From contig JALCQM010000011.1 in the NCBI GenBank assembly GCA_022651245.1, positions 1-64,000 of the forward strand: a DNA stretch of 64,000 bases. The letters are read 5' to 3'. The notes under the pieces were generated by a model. The model was not told the DNA's origin and did not search any database. It worked only from the letters and a program-made list of their open reading frames with translations. Below are positions 8,161 through 18,000 of the stretch, piece by piece. The translations under genes and the position numbers were made by a program. Source of the stretch: Lactobacillus sp. (GTDB lineage Bacteria > Bacillota > Bacilli > Lactobacillales > Lactobacillaceae). Every line of letters starts with the position of its first letter. Position 1 is the stretch's first letter.

Positions 8161-8897
8161 TGATCTACAGCACATTCGCCCAGGTTTATGACACCTTGAT
8201 GGACGACAGCTTGTACTTGCAGTGGCGCGATTATGTCCAGCAACGCGTTACTCCGAGCCAGCAGCCGTTGTTGGAGTTGGCAGGGGGTTCCGGTAGCCTA
8301 GCGGTCTTGCTGGCACAAGCCGGGTATGCGGTGAGCGATCTAGATCTCAGTGCCGAAATGCTGGCCTTGGCCGAACAAAAACTGGCGGCTGCCGGCCTTG
8401 AGGTCCCTTTATTGCAAGGGGATATGCAAGACCTCAGTGGTTTGCCCGAATACGCTGTGGTGACGTGTTTTGATGATTCGTTGTGTTATATGCCGGATCT
8501 GGCTGCTGTGGCGACGGTATTCGAACAGGTGCACGCACATTTGCAGCCGGGTGGGGATTTCTTTTTCGATGCCCATTCGCTGTACCAAATGGACACGGTG
8601 TTCCCGGGGTATATGTACAATTATCAAACCGAAGACTACGCGTTCATGTGGCAAAGTTATGCCGGAGAGGTGCCACATACGATCGAGCACGATCTGACGT
8701 TCTTCGTTTACGATGAGGCGATCGATGCTTACCACCCGCTGATCGAAACCCACCACGAACGGACTTATCCGCTAGCGGATTGGGTGGCGACACTTGAAGC
8801 TGCTGGTTTTCACGACGTGACCGTGACGGCGGATTTCGGCCAAAATGCGGTCCAGCCTGATAGTACGCGGTGGTTCTTCCACGCGAAGAGGGATTAA
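8160..8897 (+). CDS. yqeM: SAM-dependent methyltransferase YqeM
   Basis: This is a 245-residue class I methyltransferase. The SAM-binding glycine motif is LELAGGSGSLAV near residues 38-49, followed by the acidic strand end DLDLSAEM. A conserved tail (YDEAIDAYHPLIETHHER) is typical of YqeM. I use ATG 8160, which overlaps the rsfS stop by one base; an upstream start would lie inside rsfS. The target is not known, although operon context suggests ribosome or tRNA. Confidence 0.88.
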   Translation: MIYSTFAQVYDTLMDDSLYLQWRDYVQQRVTPSQQPLLELAGGSGSLAVLLAQAGYAVSDLDLSAEMLALAEQKLAAAGLEVPLLQGDMQDLSGLPEYAVVTCFDDSLCYMPDLAAVATVFEQVHAHLQPGGDFFFDAHSLYQMDTVFPGYMYNYQTEDYAFMWQSYAGEVPHTIEHDLTFFVYDEAIDAYHPLIETHHERTYPLADWVATLEAAGFHDVTVTADFGQNAVQPDSTRWFFHAKRD

Positions 8898-8898
8898 G

Positions 8899-10035
8899 AT
8901 GCAAGCAGTGGGGATGATCGCGGAGTTCAATCCGCTACATCATGGCCATGTGTTCGCGCTGAGGCAGGCACGGCGGCAAAGCGGCGCAGCGGTCGTGGTC
9001 GTCGCGCTGGCGGGTAACTATGTACAGCGCGGGGAGCCGGCAATCGTCGACAAGTGGGCGCGGACGCAGGCAGCATTGGCTGCAGGCGCCGATGTCGTCG
9101 TCGAACTGCCGACCGCCGTGGCGAATCAAGCTGCTCCTGGGTTTGCAGCAGGCGGGGTCGGCGTGTTAGCTGCACTCGGCGTTGAGGCTTTGGCCTTTGG
9201 GACCGAGGCGGCCGAGCTCGATTATATGGCGGCGGCTAAGCAGTTGGCGGCGCTACCGCCGGCCACGGGGCATTTTCAAGATTTCACCCAGACTTATGCC
9301 ACGCAACTGAATCGCTACTATCAGCAAGCGGCCGGAATCGATCTAGCGGCCCCGAACCTGCTGTTGGGGATGAGTTACGCGCAGGCCAACCTGGCGTTAG
9401 GTGAGCCATTGCGGTTACTACCAATCGCCCGGACTGGCGTGGCGCATGATGCCTCTGAGTTGGTCGGCACCTTTGCGAGCGCCAGCCAGTTACGGGAACG
9501 GTTGGCTCAAGGGTCGTCGGTTGCCGAGTTGGTTCCTGTAGCGACACAAACCGCGCTGCAAGCGCGTCATCAAACCTGGCCAGACTTTTTCCCGTGGTTA
9601 AAATACCGCTTGCAAACCGCAGACCTGGCAGCACTGCGCATGATCGACGCGATGGCGGAAGGCTTGGAATACCGCTTGACCCAAAATATCGATGCCGCGG
9701 CTGATTTTTCACAGTTTTTGGCGGCGATCAAGTCGAAGCGGTATACGTATGCGCGCTTGCGGCGGCTGTGCCTAGCGGTGGTCTTGAACCAGACGCAAGC
9801 GGCAGTGGCGGCGGCTAGAGCACAGCCGGTTATCCGGGTGCTCGGCTTCACCCAACCGGGCCGCGCCTATCTGCACACGGTGAAAAAAACGGTCGCGTGG
9901 CCGCTGATCACGAAGGCGAGTGCCGCAATGCTGGCCCCTGGTGGGTGTCTGTATTGGCAACAGCGTGCGGACCGCTTAATCGAAACGTTGACTGGCCAGT
10001 CCCAGAACTACGGGCGGCGGCCGATCATGATGTGA
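8899..10035 (+). CDS. tmcAL: tRNA(Met) cytidine acetate ligase
   Basis: TmcAL makes N4-acetylcytidine at the wobble base of elongator tRNA(Met) from acetate and ATP. The nucleotidyltransferase HIGH-like motif lies in GMIAEFNPLHHGH (residues 5-17). GNYVQRGEPA and the following DKWART are characteristic of the family once called YlbM. Length is 378 residues. The ATG is two bases after the yqeM stop, and GAGGG inside yqeM serves as ribosome binding site. The coding sequence is especially GC-rich. Confidence 0.92.
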   Translation: MQAVGMIAEFNPLHHGHVFALRQARRQSGAAVVVVALAGNYVQRGEPAIVDKWARTQAALAAGADVVVELPTAVANQAAPGFAAGGVGVLAALGVEALAFGTEAAELDYMAAAKQLAALPPATGHFQDFTQTYATQLNRYYQQAAGIDLAAPNLLLGMSYAQANLALGEPLRLLPIARTGVAHDASELVGTFASASQLRERLAQGSSVAELVPVATQTALQARHQTWPDFFPWLKYRLQTADLAALRMIDAMAEGLEYRLTQNIDAAADFSQFLAAIKSKRYTYARLRRLCLAVVLNQTQAAVAAARAQPVIRVLGFTQPGRAYLHTVKKTVAWPLITKASAAMLAPGGCLYWQQRADRLIETLTGQSQNYGRRPIMM

Positions 10036-10048
10036 CAAAGGAGGAAAA

Positions 10049-10603
10049 ATGCTAAAATTTACAGTGGCCGATTTGGCTAAATACAAGCACGACCCCTTGC
10101 ACGTCGAAGAGACGTTGCAGGTCAAAGACGCACTGATGACCCGTGATCCTGAGATCCTCGACGTCAGCCCGATCAAAGTGGACGCTTATATCAGTGCCGA
10201 TGATGGGGACTTCCTACTGTCTGCGACATTGATTGGGAAGCTGACCGTGCCTTCGACGCGCAGCCTGAAGCCAGTGGTGTTGCCGTTAGACTTCACCTTC
10301 AGCGAAGTCTATGTGCAAGATGACGACCGCAAGGATAAGTACGAAAATGGCGAATTGGTGATCACGATGGCAGACGACGAACTCGATTTGGAAGCCGCCG
10401 TGCTCGACCATGTTTTGTTGAGTATCCCGATGCAGGTCTTGACGCCAGAAGAAGCGGCGGGTGAAGCGATGCCAAGCGGGGCAGACTGGGAGGTCGTCGC
10501 TGAAGACGACTTCAAGGCCTTACAACAAGAAGAAAAAGCCGCAGATTCGCCTTTTGCCAAGTTGCAAGGGCTGTTCGACGCAGATTCTGATAAAAAAGAG
10601 TGA
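10049..10603 (+). CDS. yceD: YceD family protein (DUF177)
   Basis: At 184 residues this is a DUF177/YceD protein, a family linked to 23S rRNA metabolism in plants and bacteria. The opening (LKFTVADLAKYK), the CC-free middle VKVDAYISADDG-type strand and the acidic C terminus match. It starts 13 bases after tmcAL behind AAAGGAGGA. In many bacteria rpmF (L32) follows directly; here it does not, and a terminator-like hairpin and gnd follow instead. Confidence 0.9.
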   Translation: MLKFTVADLAKYKHDPLHVEETLQVKDALMTRDPEILDVSPIKVDAYISADDGDFLLSATLIGKLTVPSTRSLKPVVLPLDFTFSEVYVQDDDRKDKYENGELVITMADDELDLEAAVLDHVLLSIPMQVLTPEEAAGEAMPSGADWEVVAEDDFKALQQEEKAADSPFAKLQGLFDADSDKKE

Positions 10604-10661
10604 CGAAACTTTTAATCAGTCGCTCATTCTGCTACCATGAAGCGGTAACGGAACACAAACG

Positions 10662-10684
10662 AAGGCGAGACAGACTCGCCTTTT
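10662..10684 (+). terminator. Terminator-like hairpin between yceD and gnd
   Basis: AAGGCGAG pairs with CTCGCCTT around the five-base loop ACAGA and leads into TTTTG. It ends only two bases before the AGGAGG of gnd. It could end the yqeG operon or act as an attenuator in the gnd leader. A weak promoter-like TTTTAA/TACCAT pair at 10610-10638 lies upstream. Confidence 0.5.
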
Positions 10685-10699
10685 GTAGGAGGCAAATTG

Positions 10700-12124
10700 A
10701 TGAATAAACCAACAATCGGCGTTATTGGGATGGCCGTCATGGGCAAGAACTTGGCCCTCAACATCGAAAGTCGCGGCTATACGGTTGCGATTTACAACCG
10801 GACTGGCAGCAAGACGGAAGAGGTCGTTAAAGACCACGCCGACAAGCAACTCGTCCCAAGCTACTCCATTGAAGACTTCGTGGCGTCTTTGGAAAAGCCT
10901 CGGCGGATCATTTTGATGGTCAAAGCCGGCGCCGGTACCGATGCCGTGATCAGTCAGTTGCTCCCATTACTCGATAAAGGCGACGTCTTGATCGATGGTG
11001 GGAACACCAACTTCCACGACACCCGTCGGCGTAACAAGGACTTGGCTGATTCTGGGATCAACTTTATCGGCATGGGCGTTTCTGGTGGCGAATTAGGTGC
11101 CTTACAAGGGCCTTCCTTGATGCCAGGTGGCCAGCGTGAAGCGTATGATCTGGTGGCCCCGATCTTGGAACAGATCTCAGCTAAGGCTGACGAAGACGGC
11201 GCCCCATGTGTCACCTATATCGGCCCGGATGGTGCCGGTCACTACGTTAAGATGGTCCATAACGGGATTGAATACGGTGACATGGAACTGATTTCCGAAT
11301 CGTATAACCTATTGCGCAACCTGTTGGGCTTAGATATGGATGAAATCGCGAAGGTGTTTGCGGATTGGTCCAAAGGTGAACTGCATTCTTACCTGATCGA
11401 TATCACGGCCGAAATCGTGACCCGCAAGGATGATCTGGGTTCCGGTAAGCCGATTGTCGACGTGATCTTAGACCGCGCCGGCAACAAGGGAACTGGTAAG
11501 TGGAGCACCCAATCTGCCGCAGAATTAGGCGTACCACAGAGTGTGATCACCGAATCCTTGTACGCGCGCTACATCTCCGCGATGAAGGACGAACGTGTCG
11601 CGGCAAGCAAGGTCTTGCCAAAGCCTGTTGGCAACGTTGACTTGCCAGACAAGGCGGCTGCGATCGAATTGATCCGCAAGGCCCTGTACTTCTCTAAGGT
11701 CATGAGTTATGCGCAAGGCTTCGAACAGATGCGCGTGGCCTCTGAGCACTATGACTGGGATCTGAACTATGGGAAGATCGCTTCGATCTGGCGTGCAGGC
11801 TGCATCATCCGCGCGCAATTCTTGCAGAACATCACCAACGCCTATGAAAAAGATCCGGCTTTGAAGAACCTCTTGTTGGATGACTATTTCTTAGACATCA
11901 CCAAGAATTATCAAGAAGCTGTCCGTGACCTGGTTGCCTTGGCAACCAAGGCTGGCCTGCCAGTTCCAGGGTTCATGGCTGCGATCAGCTACTTCGATTC
12001 CTACCGGAGTGAAGTCCTGCCAGCGAACATGATCCAGGCCCAACGCGATTACTTCGGTGCGCACACATACGAGCGTAACGACCGCGAGGGTATCTTCCAT
12101 TACACCTGGTACACGGAACAATGA
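10700..12124 (+). CDS. gnd: 6-phosphogluconate dehydrogenase, decarboxylating
   Basis: The enzyme oxidises 6-phosphogluconate to ribulose 5-phosphate, CO2 and NADPH; it is central to hexose breakdown in many lactobacilli. The N-terminal Rossmann motif is [16 protein letters not shown]. Substrate residues occur in [11 protein letters not shown] and [12 protein letters not shown], and the C-terminal helical domain ends with [14 protein letters not shown] prefer ATG 10700 over the in-frame TTG three bases earlier because it has seven bases after AGGAGG. The length of 474 residues is standard. Confidence 0.96.
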   Translation: MNKPTIGVIGMAVMGKNLALNIESRGYTVAIYNRTGSKTEEVVKDHADKQLVPSYSIEDFVASLEKPRRIILMVKAGAGTDAVISQLLPLLDKGDVLIDGGNTNFHDTRRRNKDLADSGINFIGMGVSGGELGALQGPSLMPGGQREAYDLVAPILEQISAKADEDGAPCVTYIGPDGAGHYVKMVHNGIEYGDMELISESYNLLRNLLGLDMDEIAKVFADWSKGELHSYLIDITAEIVTRKDDLGSGKPIVDVILDRAGNKGTGKWSTQSAAELGVPQSVITESLYARYISAMKDERVAASKVLPKPVGNVDLPDKAAAIELIRKALYFSKVMSYAQGFEQMRVASEHYDWDLNYGKIASIWRAGCIIRAQFLQNITNAYEKDPALKNLLLDDYFLDITKNYQEAVRDLVALATKAGLPVPGFMAAISYFDSYRSEVLPANMIQAQRDYFGAHTYERNDREGIFHYTWYTEQ

Positions 12125-12141
12125 TGATTTAGAACCGATCC

Positions 12142-12194
12142 AGCGGCTCCTATCCGCGACCTTACCTTTGGTCAGCGGATAGGAGCCGCTTTTT
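12142..12194 (+). terminator. Strong terminator behind gnd
   Basis: A perfect 16-base stem (12142-12157 with 12175-12190, AGCGGCTCCTATCCGC) is followed by TTTT. It lies 17 bases behind the stop. Confidence 0.92.
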
Positions 12195-12589
12195 GGGTTA
12201 TTTCGTTCTGGTTGCTGGTACCTTCGGAGTTTGGCGTGTAGACTTGTTCGAGCAATTTTATTGCGAACGCAAAACCGCAAACATGTGTCGGCGTGGCAGC
12301 TAACTGTGGCGCAACAATAGTGCCCGTTAATAGGTATACACCAATTTATATTTTCTTTTAAATTTACTAATCTCGATATAACCGGGCTATACCAGTAGCG
12401 GCCTGTCTCATCTTGTCATTTTGCGTTATTTTTCTCCGGTTAAGAATACCTGTGATAGTCAAGCAAAAAGGACTATGGTACAATAGGCGAAGCAACCTAT
12501 TACATGAGAAAAAAACGCTACCGTCCCGATGCGAAATGAGAGTTTTGCCAGAGGACTGGTACTTGGGAAAATGATAAAGGAGTCCGATC
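12195..12589. other. Intergenic region before the two-component system
   Basis: This AT-richer stretch shows no coding region with a ribosome binding site. Its last third carries the promoter described separately; the remainder holds nothing I can name. Confidence 0.5.
12456..12484 (+). promoter_or_regulatory. Promoter of the two-component operon
   Basis: TAGTCA (12456-12461) and TACAAT (12479-12484) are 17 bases apart. TGG directly before the -10 makes it an extended -10 promoter. The leader is about 100 bases long. Confidence 0.65.
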
Positions 12590-13276
12590 ATGAGTCGTAT
12601 TTTAATTATTGAAGATGAGAAAAACTTAGCCCGCTTCGTCGAATTGGAACTGAAGCACGAAGGTTACGATACTGCTGTGCACTTTAACGGGCGGACAGGT
12701 TTAGATGCCGCTTTGAGTGAAGACTGGGATGCGATCTTGCTTGATTTGATGCTTCCAGAACTCAATGGCTTGGAAGTTTGTCGGCGTGTGCGCCAAACCA
12801 AGAACACTCCGATCATTATGATGACTGCGCGGGATTCTGTGATCGACCGGGTCAGTGGTTTGGACCACGGGGCCGATGATTACATCGTCAAGCCGTTTGC
12901 CATCGAAGAATTGTTGGCCCGATTGCGTGCGTTGTTGCGGCGCATCAGCATTGAAGGTGAACATAACGCGGCCAAGCAAACCACGCTGACCTATCGCGAT
13001 TTGACGATTGAAAAAGAAAACAGAGTCGTTCGGCGTGGTGATGACATCATCGAACTGACGAAGCGGGAATACGAATTACTGTTGACCTTGATGGAAAACA
13101 TCAACGTTGTCTTGGCGCGTGACGTGTTATTGTCTAAGGTCTGGGGCTATAACTCCGATGTTGAAACCAACGTCGTCGATGTTTATGTCCGTTATATTCG
13201 TAATAAGATCGATCGCCAAGGCGAACCAAGTTACATCCAAACCGTTCGGGGAACCGGTTACGTGATGCGGTCTTAA
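12590..13276 (+). CDS. OmpR/PhoB-type response regulator
   Basis: The 228-residue regulator has a receiver domain (about 1-115) with the acidic pocket E8/D9, phosphoacceptor D52 in LLDLMLPE, and conserved T and K in MMTARDS and IVKPF. A winged-helix DNA-binding domain follows, with LTKREYELL and the terminal [11 protein letters not shown]. It resembles the ArlR/CsrR branch of Firmicutes. The stop shares a base with the kinase start, so the pair is co-translated. The signal it responds to cannot be told from sequence. Confidence 0.93.
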   Translation: MSRILIIEDEKNLARFVELELKHEGYDTAVHFNGRTGLDAALSEDWDAILLDLMLPELNGLEVCRRVRQTKNTPIIMMTARDSVIDRVSGLDHGADDYIVKPFAIEELLARLRALLRRISIEGEHNAAKQTTLTYRDLTIEKENRVVRRGDDIIELTKREYELLLTLMENINVVLARDVLLSKVWGYNSDVETNVVDVYVRYIRNKIDRQGEPSYIQTVRGTGYVMRS

Positions 13277-14841
13277 TGACAAACAATGAACCTTCTCCCA
13301 AGCGCCGGTTGTCTTTAGCCTTCAAATGGACGGCCGTCGTTGGCGTTGGCATTTTTGTGACGTTCCTGGTGTTTTCGCTGATCCTGTATGGCGCGACGGG
13401 TCAGATTTTGGCCAGTCAAGAGCGAAGCACGCTACGGGATACGTTGAATGCGGTGGAGCAGCGATTGTCCCCGATCGCGACGAAACTTACCGATAAAAAT
13501 GTCTCGCCGTTACTCGAAGTGGATGGTAGTGATTATCAAACCAGCGCGGGTACTGGGGTTTCTTTGGTGGGTGGCAATGACGAAAGCGTCTTTGCTGACT
13601 CCGTGATCCAAAAACTCTCCCGAGCAGATGTCAGCGTCGCCGTGTACAACAACGGCGGCGATCAGATCTTCAGCTCGCGGAATCAAGATCAACCTTTGAA
13701 TAAGGTGACGACCACCACGATCAAACAGGTCAAGACCAATGACTTTAACGGCTTGGTGGTGACGGCGCCGATCGTTTCGAGTACCACGGGTAAACACTTG
13801 GGGTACGTGCAGATCACCGACCGGATGAAGGCGATTCACGCCACGATGCGGCGGGTGTTCAATATGATCTTGCTCCTGAGTGGTGTCGCACTCCTAGTTT
13901 CTTTGCTGGTGGGCTACATCATGGCGCGGCGCTTCTTGCGGCCGATCCGGTCGATCACCAAGACGATCAATGTGGTCAATGAGGAGCCGCAGTCTAGTGT
14001 GCGGATCCCTGAATTGAAGCAAAATGATGAGCTCGGTGACTTGGTCAATGAGTTCAACGGGATGTTGGACCGGATCCAACGGTTCATCGATCAGCAAGGT
14101 GATTTTGTCCAAGATGTGTCGCATGAATTGCGGACGCCGGTGGCGATCCTTGAAGGTCATCTCCAGTTGTTGAATCGCTGGGGCAAAGACGATCCTGAGG
14201 TTTTGGAAGAATCTTTGAGCGCCAGCCTACAAGAGATCACGCGGATGAAATCGTTGATCCAAGAGATGCTGGATTTGACCCGTGCGGATCAAGTCGACGT
14301 GCAGTTCCCGAATGCGGTGTGTGATCTGAATCAGATTCTCGAACAAGTCGTCAATGACTTCAAGATGATCCATCCGGATTTTGTTTTCATCCTGGATAAT
14401 GACCTTGAGGGATCGGTGTTCGTGCGCGTGTACCGCAATCACCTTGAGCAAGTCTTGATTATTTTGCTGGACAACGCCGTCAAGTATTCGTTGACGCGCA
14501 AGGAGATCCATATTTCTGCGGCGCGGAATTCGGATGGGGTCGCTTTGGTGGTCCAAGACTTCGGTGAAGGGTTGTCTAACGAAGACCGTGACCGCGTTTT
14601 TAACCGCTTCTACCGGGTAGATAAGGCGCGCAGTCGCGAAAAAGGCGGCAATGGACTGGGCTTATCGATCGCCCAACAGCTGGTTGAAAGCTATCACGGC
14701 GAGATCACCGTGGACTCCGCCTTAGGGCACGGGTCTGCTTTCCGGATCGACTTACCGACGATTACAGAAGAAGAGGCTGACCATTTGCGCGAACAAGCGG
14801 AAAAGCAGCCGGAAGATCCTTTTGCAAACAGTAACCTATAA
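13276..14841 (+). CDS. Membrane sensor histidine kinase (ArlS-like)
   Basis: The kinase has 521 residues. A transmembrane helix lies near 14-36, an extracytoplasmic domain of about 150 residues follows, and a second helix lies near 193-215. HAMP, then the dimerisation box VSHELRTPVAI with phosphoacceptor His283, and a HATPase_c domain with N box (ILLDNAVKYS), G1 (VQDFGEGLS), F box and G2 (GGNGLGLSIA) complete the protein. It is cognate to the overlapping response regulator. The architecture fits the ArlS group; the ligand is unknown. Confidence 0.93.
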   Translation: MTNNEPSPKRRLSLAFKWTAVVGVGIFVTFLVFSLILYGATGQILASQERSTLRDTLNAVEQRLSPIATKLTDKNVSPLLEVDGSDYQTSAGTGVSLVGGNDESVFADSVIQKLSRADVSVAVYNNGGDQIFSSRNQDQPLNKVTTTTIKQVKTNDFNGLVVTAPIVSSTTGKHLGYVQITDRMKAIHATMRRVFNMILLLSGVALLVSLLVGYIMARRFLRPIRSITKTINVVNEEPQSSVRIPELKQNDELGDLVNEFNGMLDRIQRFIDQQGDFVQDVSHELRTPVAILEGHLQLLNRWGKDDPEVLEESLSASLQEITRMKSLIQEMLDLTRADQVDVQFPNAVCDLNQILEQVVNDFKMIHPDFVFILDNDLEGSVFVRVYRNHLEQVLIILLDNAVKYSLTRKEIHISAARNSDGVALVVQDFGEGLSNEDRDRVFNRFYRVDKARSREKGGNGLGLSIAQQLVESYHGEITVDSALGHGSAFRIDLPTITEEEADHLREQAEKQPEDPFANSNL

Positions 14842-14852
14842 TCACGTCAACG

Positions 14853-14891
14853 GCGCCAGCAGCGGAGAGTATTCCGCTGCTGGCGCTTTTT
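14853..14891 (+). terminator. Terminator of the two-component operon
   Basis: A perfect 14-base stem GCGCCAGCAGCGGA/TCCGCTGCTGGCGC encloses a six-base loop and runs into TTTTT. Confidence 0.93.
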
Positions 14892-14927
14892 GTTGTCGCC
14901 ATTTGCGACGCGCATCGCCAAAAAATG

Positions 14928-14980
14928 TTGACATTCGGGTGATTTAGCGGCATATTAAACGTTATGTTAATGGCATTAAC
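14928..14980 (+). promoter_or_regulatory. Promoter and palindromic operator of the yhgE-marR operon
   Basis: TTGACA (14928-14933), a 17-base spacer and CATATT (14951-14956) form the promoter. Immediately after the expected start lies the perfect palindrome GTTAATG-G-CATTAAC (14966-14980), a typical winged-helix repressor site. The MarR protein encoded at the end of the operon is the natural candidate to bind it. Confidence 0.7.
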
Positions 14981-15031
14981 GGTATAGGGGATTACATATT
15001 ATGCCGATAAATTTGAAGGAGTTGAAGTCAC

Positions 15032-18000
15032 GTGTTTAAGCGGGAATTTACTGCGCTCATGCACAACAAGGGGTTAATGATCACAATGGTTGCGATCATT
15101 TTGATTCCATTTATCTATTCGTTTTGTTTCTTAACGAGCGCCTGGGATCCATACGGGAATACGGGGAAAATCCCGGTGGCTGTCGTGAACCTCGACAAGC
15201 CAGCGAGCCTGTCGGGTAAGACGATTCAAGCAGGGGCGGATACCGTCAAGCAATTGCGCGACGATAACCAGTTGGAATGGCATTTCGTCACGGCTAAACA
15301 AGCAGCTAAGGGGTTAAAAGACAACCAGTACTATACGGTCGTCACCATCCCGAGTGATTTTTCACAAGATGCCGCGACGGTTTTGGACAAACATCCCAAG
15401 CAAATGAAGCTGACTTATCAGACTAACGGGTCTTTGAACTATGTCTCGGAAATTATCAGCCAAGTCGGGACGGACAAGTTAAACAGTCAGATCAAAGAAA
15501 AGGTGACCACTGCCTTCGTGACGGAGCTATTTTCGAATATCGACACAATCGGTAAGAAGCTGAAGACCGCCTCTAACGGCGCTAAGCAGCTCAAAGACGG
15601 TGTGGTCAAGTATACCGGTGGGGTCACCCAAGTCGACAACGGCTTGACGACCTTGAATGGCAAAGTGCCGGAACTCACGAGTGGCGTGCAGAAGCTGGCT
15701 GACGGCGGCACCACCTTGCATAATGGCCTGGGGACGTTAAACAGTAAAGTGCCTGCTTTGGCTAGCGGCGTTAATCAGTTGGCGGCCGGAGGCAATACCT
15801 TGCATAGTGGCCTTGGCAGTTTAAACGGGCAAATACCAACATTGGCTGGCGGTGTTAATCAGTTGGCGGCAGGTGAGAGTCAATTAGCAACCGGTAGTGG
15901 TAGTTTGTATGGTGGATTAGGTCAGCTGTATGGTCAAGTGCCCGCATTATCTAGTGGCGTTAGTGCACTGGCGACAGGCGGGGGACAACTTAATGCTGGC
16001 CTGAAAACGCTCAATAATAAATTACCTGCGCTCTCGACTGGTGTCGTTAAGCTTAATGACGGCAGCTTGGCACTCAAGAATGGTTTGGGGCAAATTAATG
16101 GCGAGGTGAATGGTAATACGCCAGACACCGACCTGACCACAAGTGTTCAACAGTTAACCACCGGAATGGATCAGCTGTATCAAGCCGTTTCAACCAGCTC
16201 ACAGGAAAATGGTGTGACCTACCCTGCGATGACAGAGGGGGTACAACAGATACAAGACGGCCTACAAAAATTACAGACCTCGACAGCGGATCTGCCAGCT
16301 GGTGCGGCAGCGTTAAGTGCTGCAATGACGAAGTTACAAAAAACAGTTACCTCTCAAATAGGCTTGTTTAGGGCCTTTTATAACGACGCACAGTATCCTG
16401 CTACCGCAAATATGCTAGGGACAGGCAGCGGTTTTGATACTGAAAAGAAGCAATTACAGGCCAACTTGACGAGTGCAGATTCCAAAATGCAGGCCGCAAT
16501 TGACGCGGTCACCGATCCGACACAAAAGGCGGCCTTAGTGGCAGCCTTCAAGGAAGACAAAGCGGCCTCTGGCGCCAGTCAAGCTAAGTTAAATAAAGCG
16601 TACATGGTGTTAAATACAGTTAAATATAATTTAACTAACACAGATACAGAAGCGACAATCAATCCTGCCACGGGTAAAGCAGATCCTAAAGGTCTACTGA
16701 ACGCTGTGACGCAGATCAACGAGAACCTGTCTACACTCAGCACAGGATTAAACAACCCGCAAGCTGATACTGGACAAACGTTTGCGCAAGGCATCGCCGC
16801 ATTGTTGGCCGGGGTTAAGCACCTTAATGCAAATGTGCCTGCGTTGGTGGCAGGCGCTCAAAAGCTAGACGAAGGCTTGAACAAGTTGAATGTTAAGGCG
16901 CCGAAATTAGCGAGTGGCATCTCTAACTTGTATTCAGGGTCAACTGAATTGAGTGGTGGATTAGGGTCCTTAAATGAGCAAGTGCCGAGCTTAACTGCCG
17001 GTGTTGGACAGCTCTACAGCGGCTCTGGTCAGCTAGTAAGTGGCCTGAATGAATTAAATGGCAAAGTACCGGTACTCAAATCGGGTGTTGCGTTGCTTTA
17101 TAGCGGTGCCGGTAAGCTTTATGGTGGTACGAGACAAATGAGTGATGGTTTGAACCGATTACAATCTAACGTACCTGCCCTGACCTCTGGCGTCAGCCAA
17201 CTCTACACGGGTTCAGGTCAACTCTCCGCTGGCCTCAACCAACTCCAAGGTCAAGTTCCGGCCCTGACCTCCGGCGTCAGTCAGCTTTACAACGGGTCCG
17301 GACAGCTTTCCAGTGGCCTCGACCAGCTCAATGGCCAAGTGCCAGCATTGACGTCTGGGATCAAGCAACTCAAGGATGGCACGACCCAGTTGACGGCCAA
17401 GAACCAAGAGCTGAATGACGGGGAACAAACACTGTCTGACGGTTTGACGGATGGCTATCAACAAGTGGCCGGCCAACATTTGACCAAGTTGACAGCCAAG
17501 ATGTTTGCCAATCCCTCTAAGGATGTCCAAAAGAAGTACACGAGCGTGAAGAACTATGGTGCGGCGCTTGCGCCTTATGTACTCGCATTAGCCTTGTTCA
17601 TCGCGATCATCATTTTCAATTTTGCTTATCCAATGCGGCGTACGGCAGATGATGACCGAACGCTGGGGCAATGGCTCGGTGGCAAGATCGCCGTTGGTAC
17701 CGTTATCGCCGTTGCGGCGGCGCTGGTGGAAGCGACCTTGATCTTGTTCGTCCACTTGCCAGTGGCGCATATCGCTGGATTCTACGCGATGACGATCTTG
17801 TTCGCCTTGTCCGCGATGTACTTGACGCAAATGCTCAATCTTGCCTTTAACCGGGTGGGGATCTTTATTGCTTTAGGGTTGCTGACGTTGAGCGGTTCTG
17901 GTGGGTTATTCCCTGCCGAAACGATCAGCCCGCTGTATGAAGCAACGCAGAAATTCCTGCCGATGACTTACGCGATCAATGGCTATCGTGAGGCGATTTC

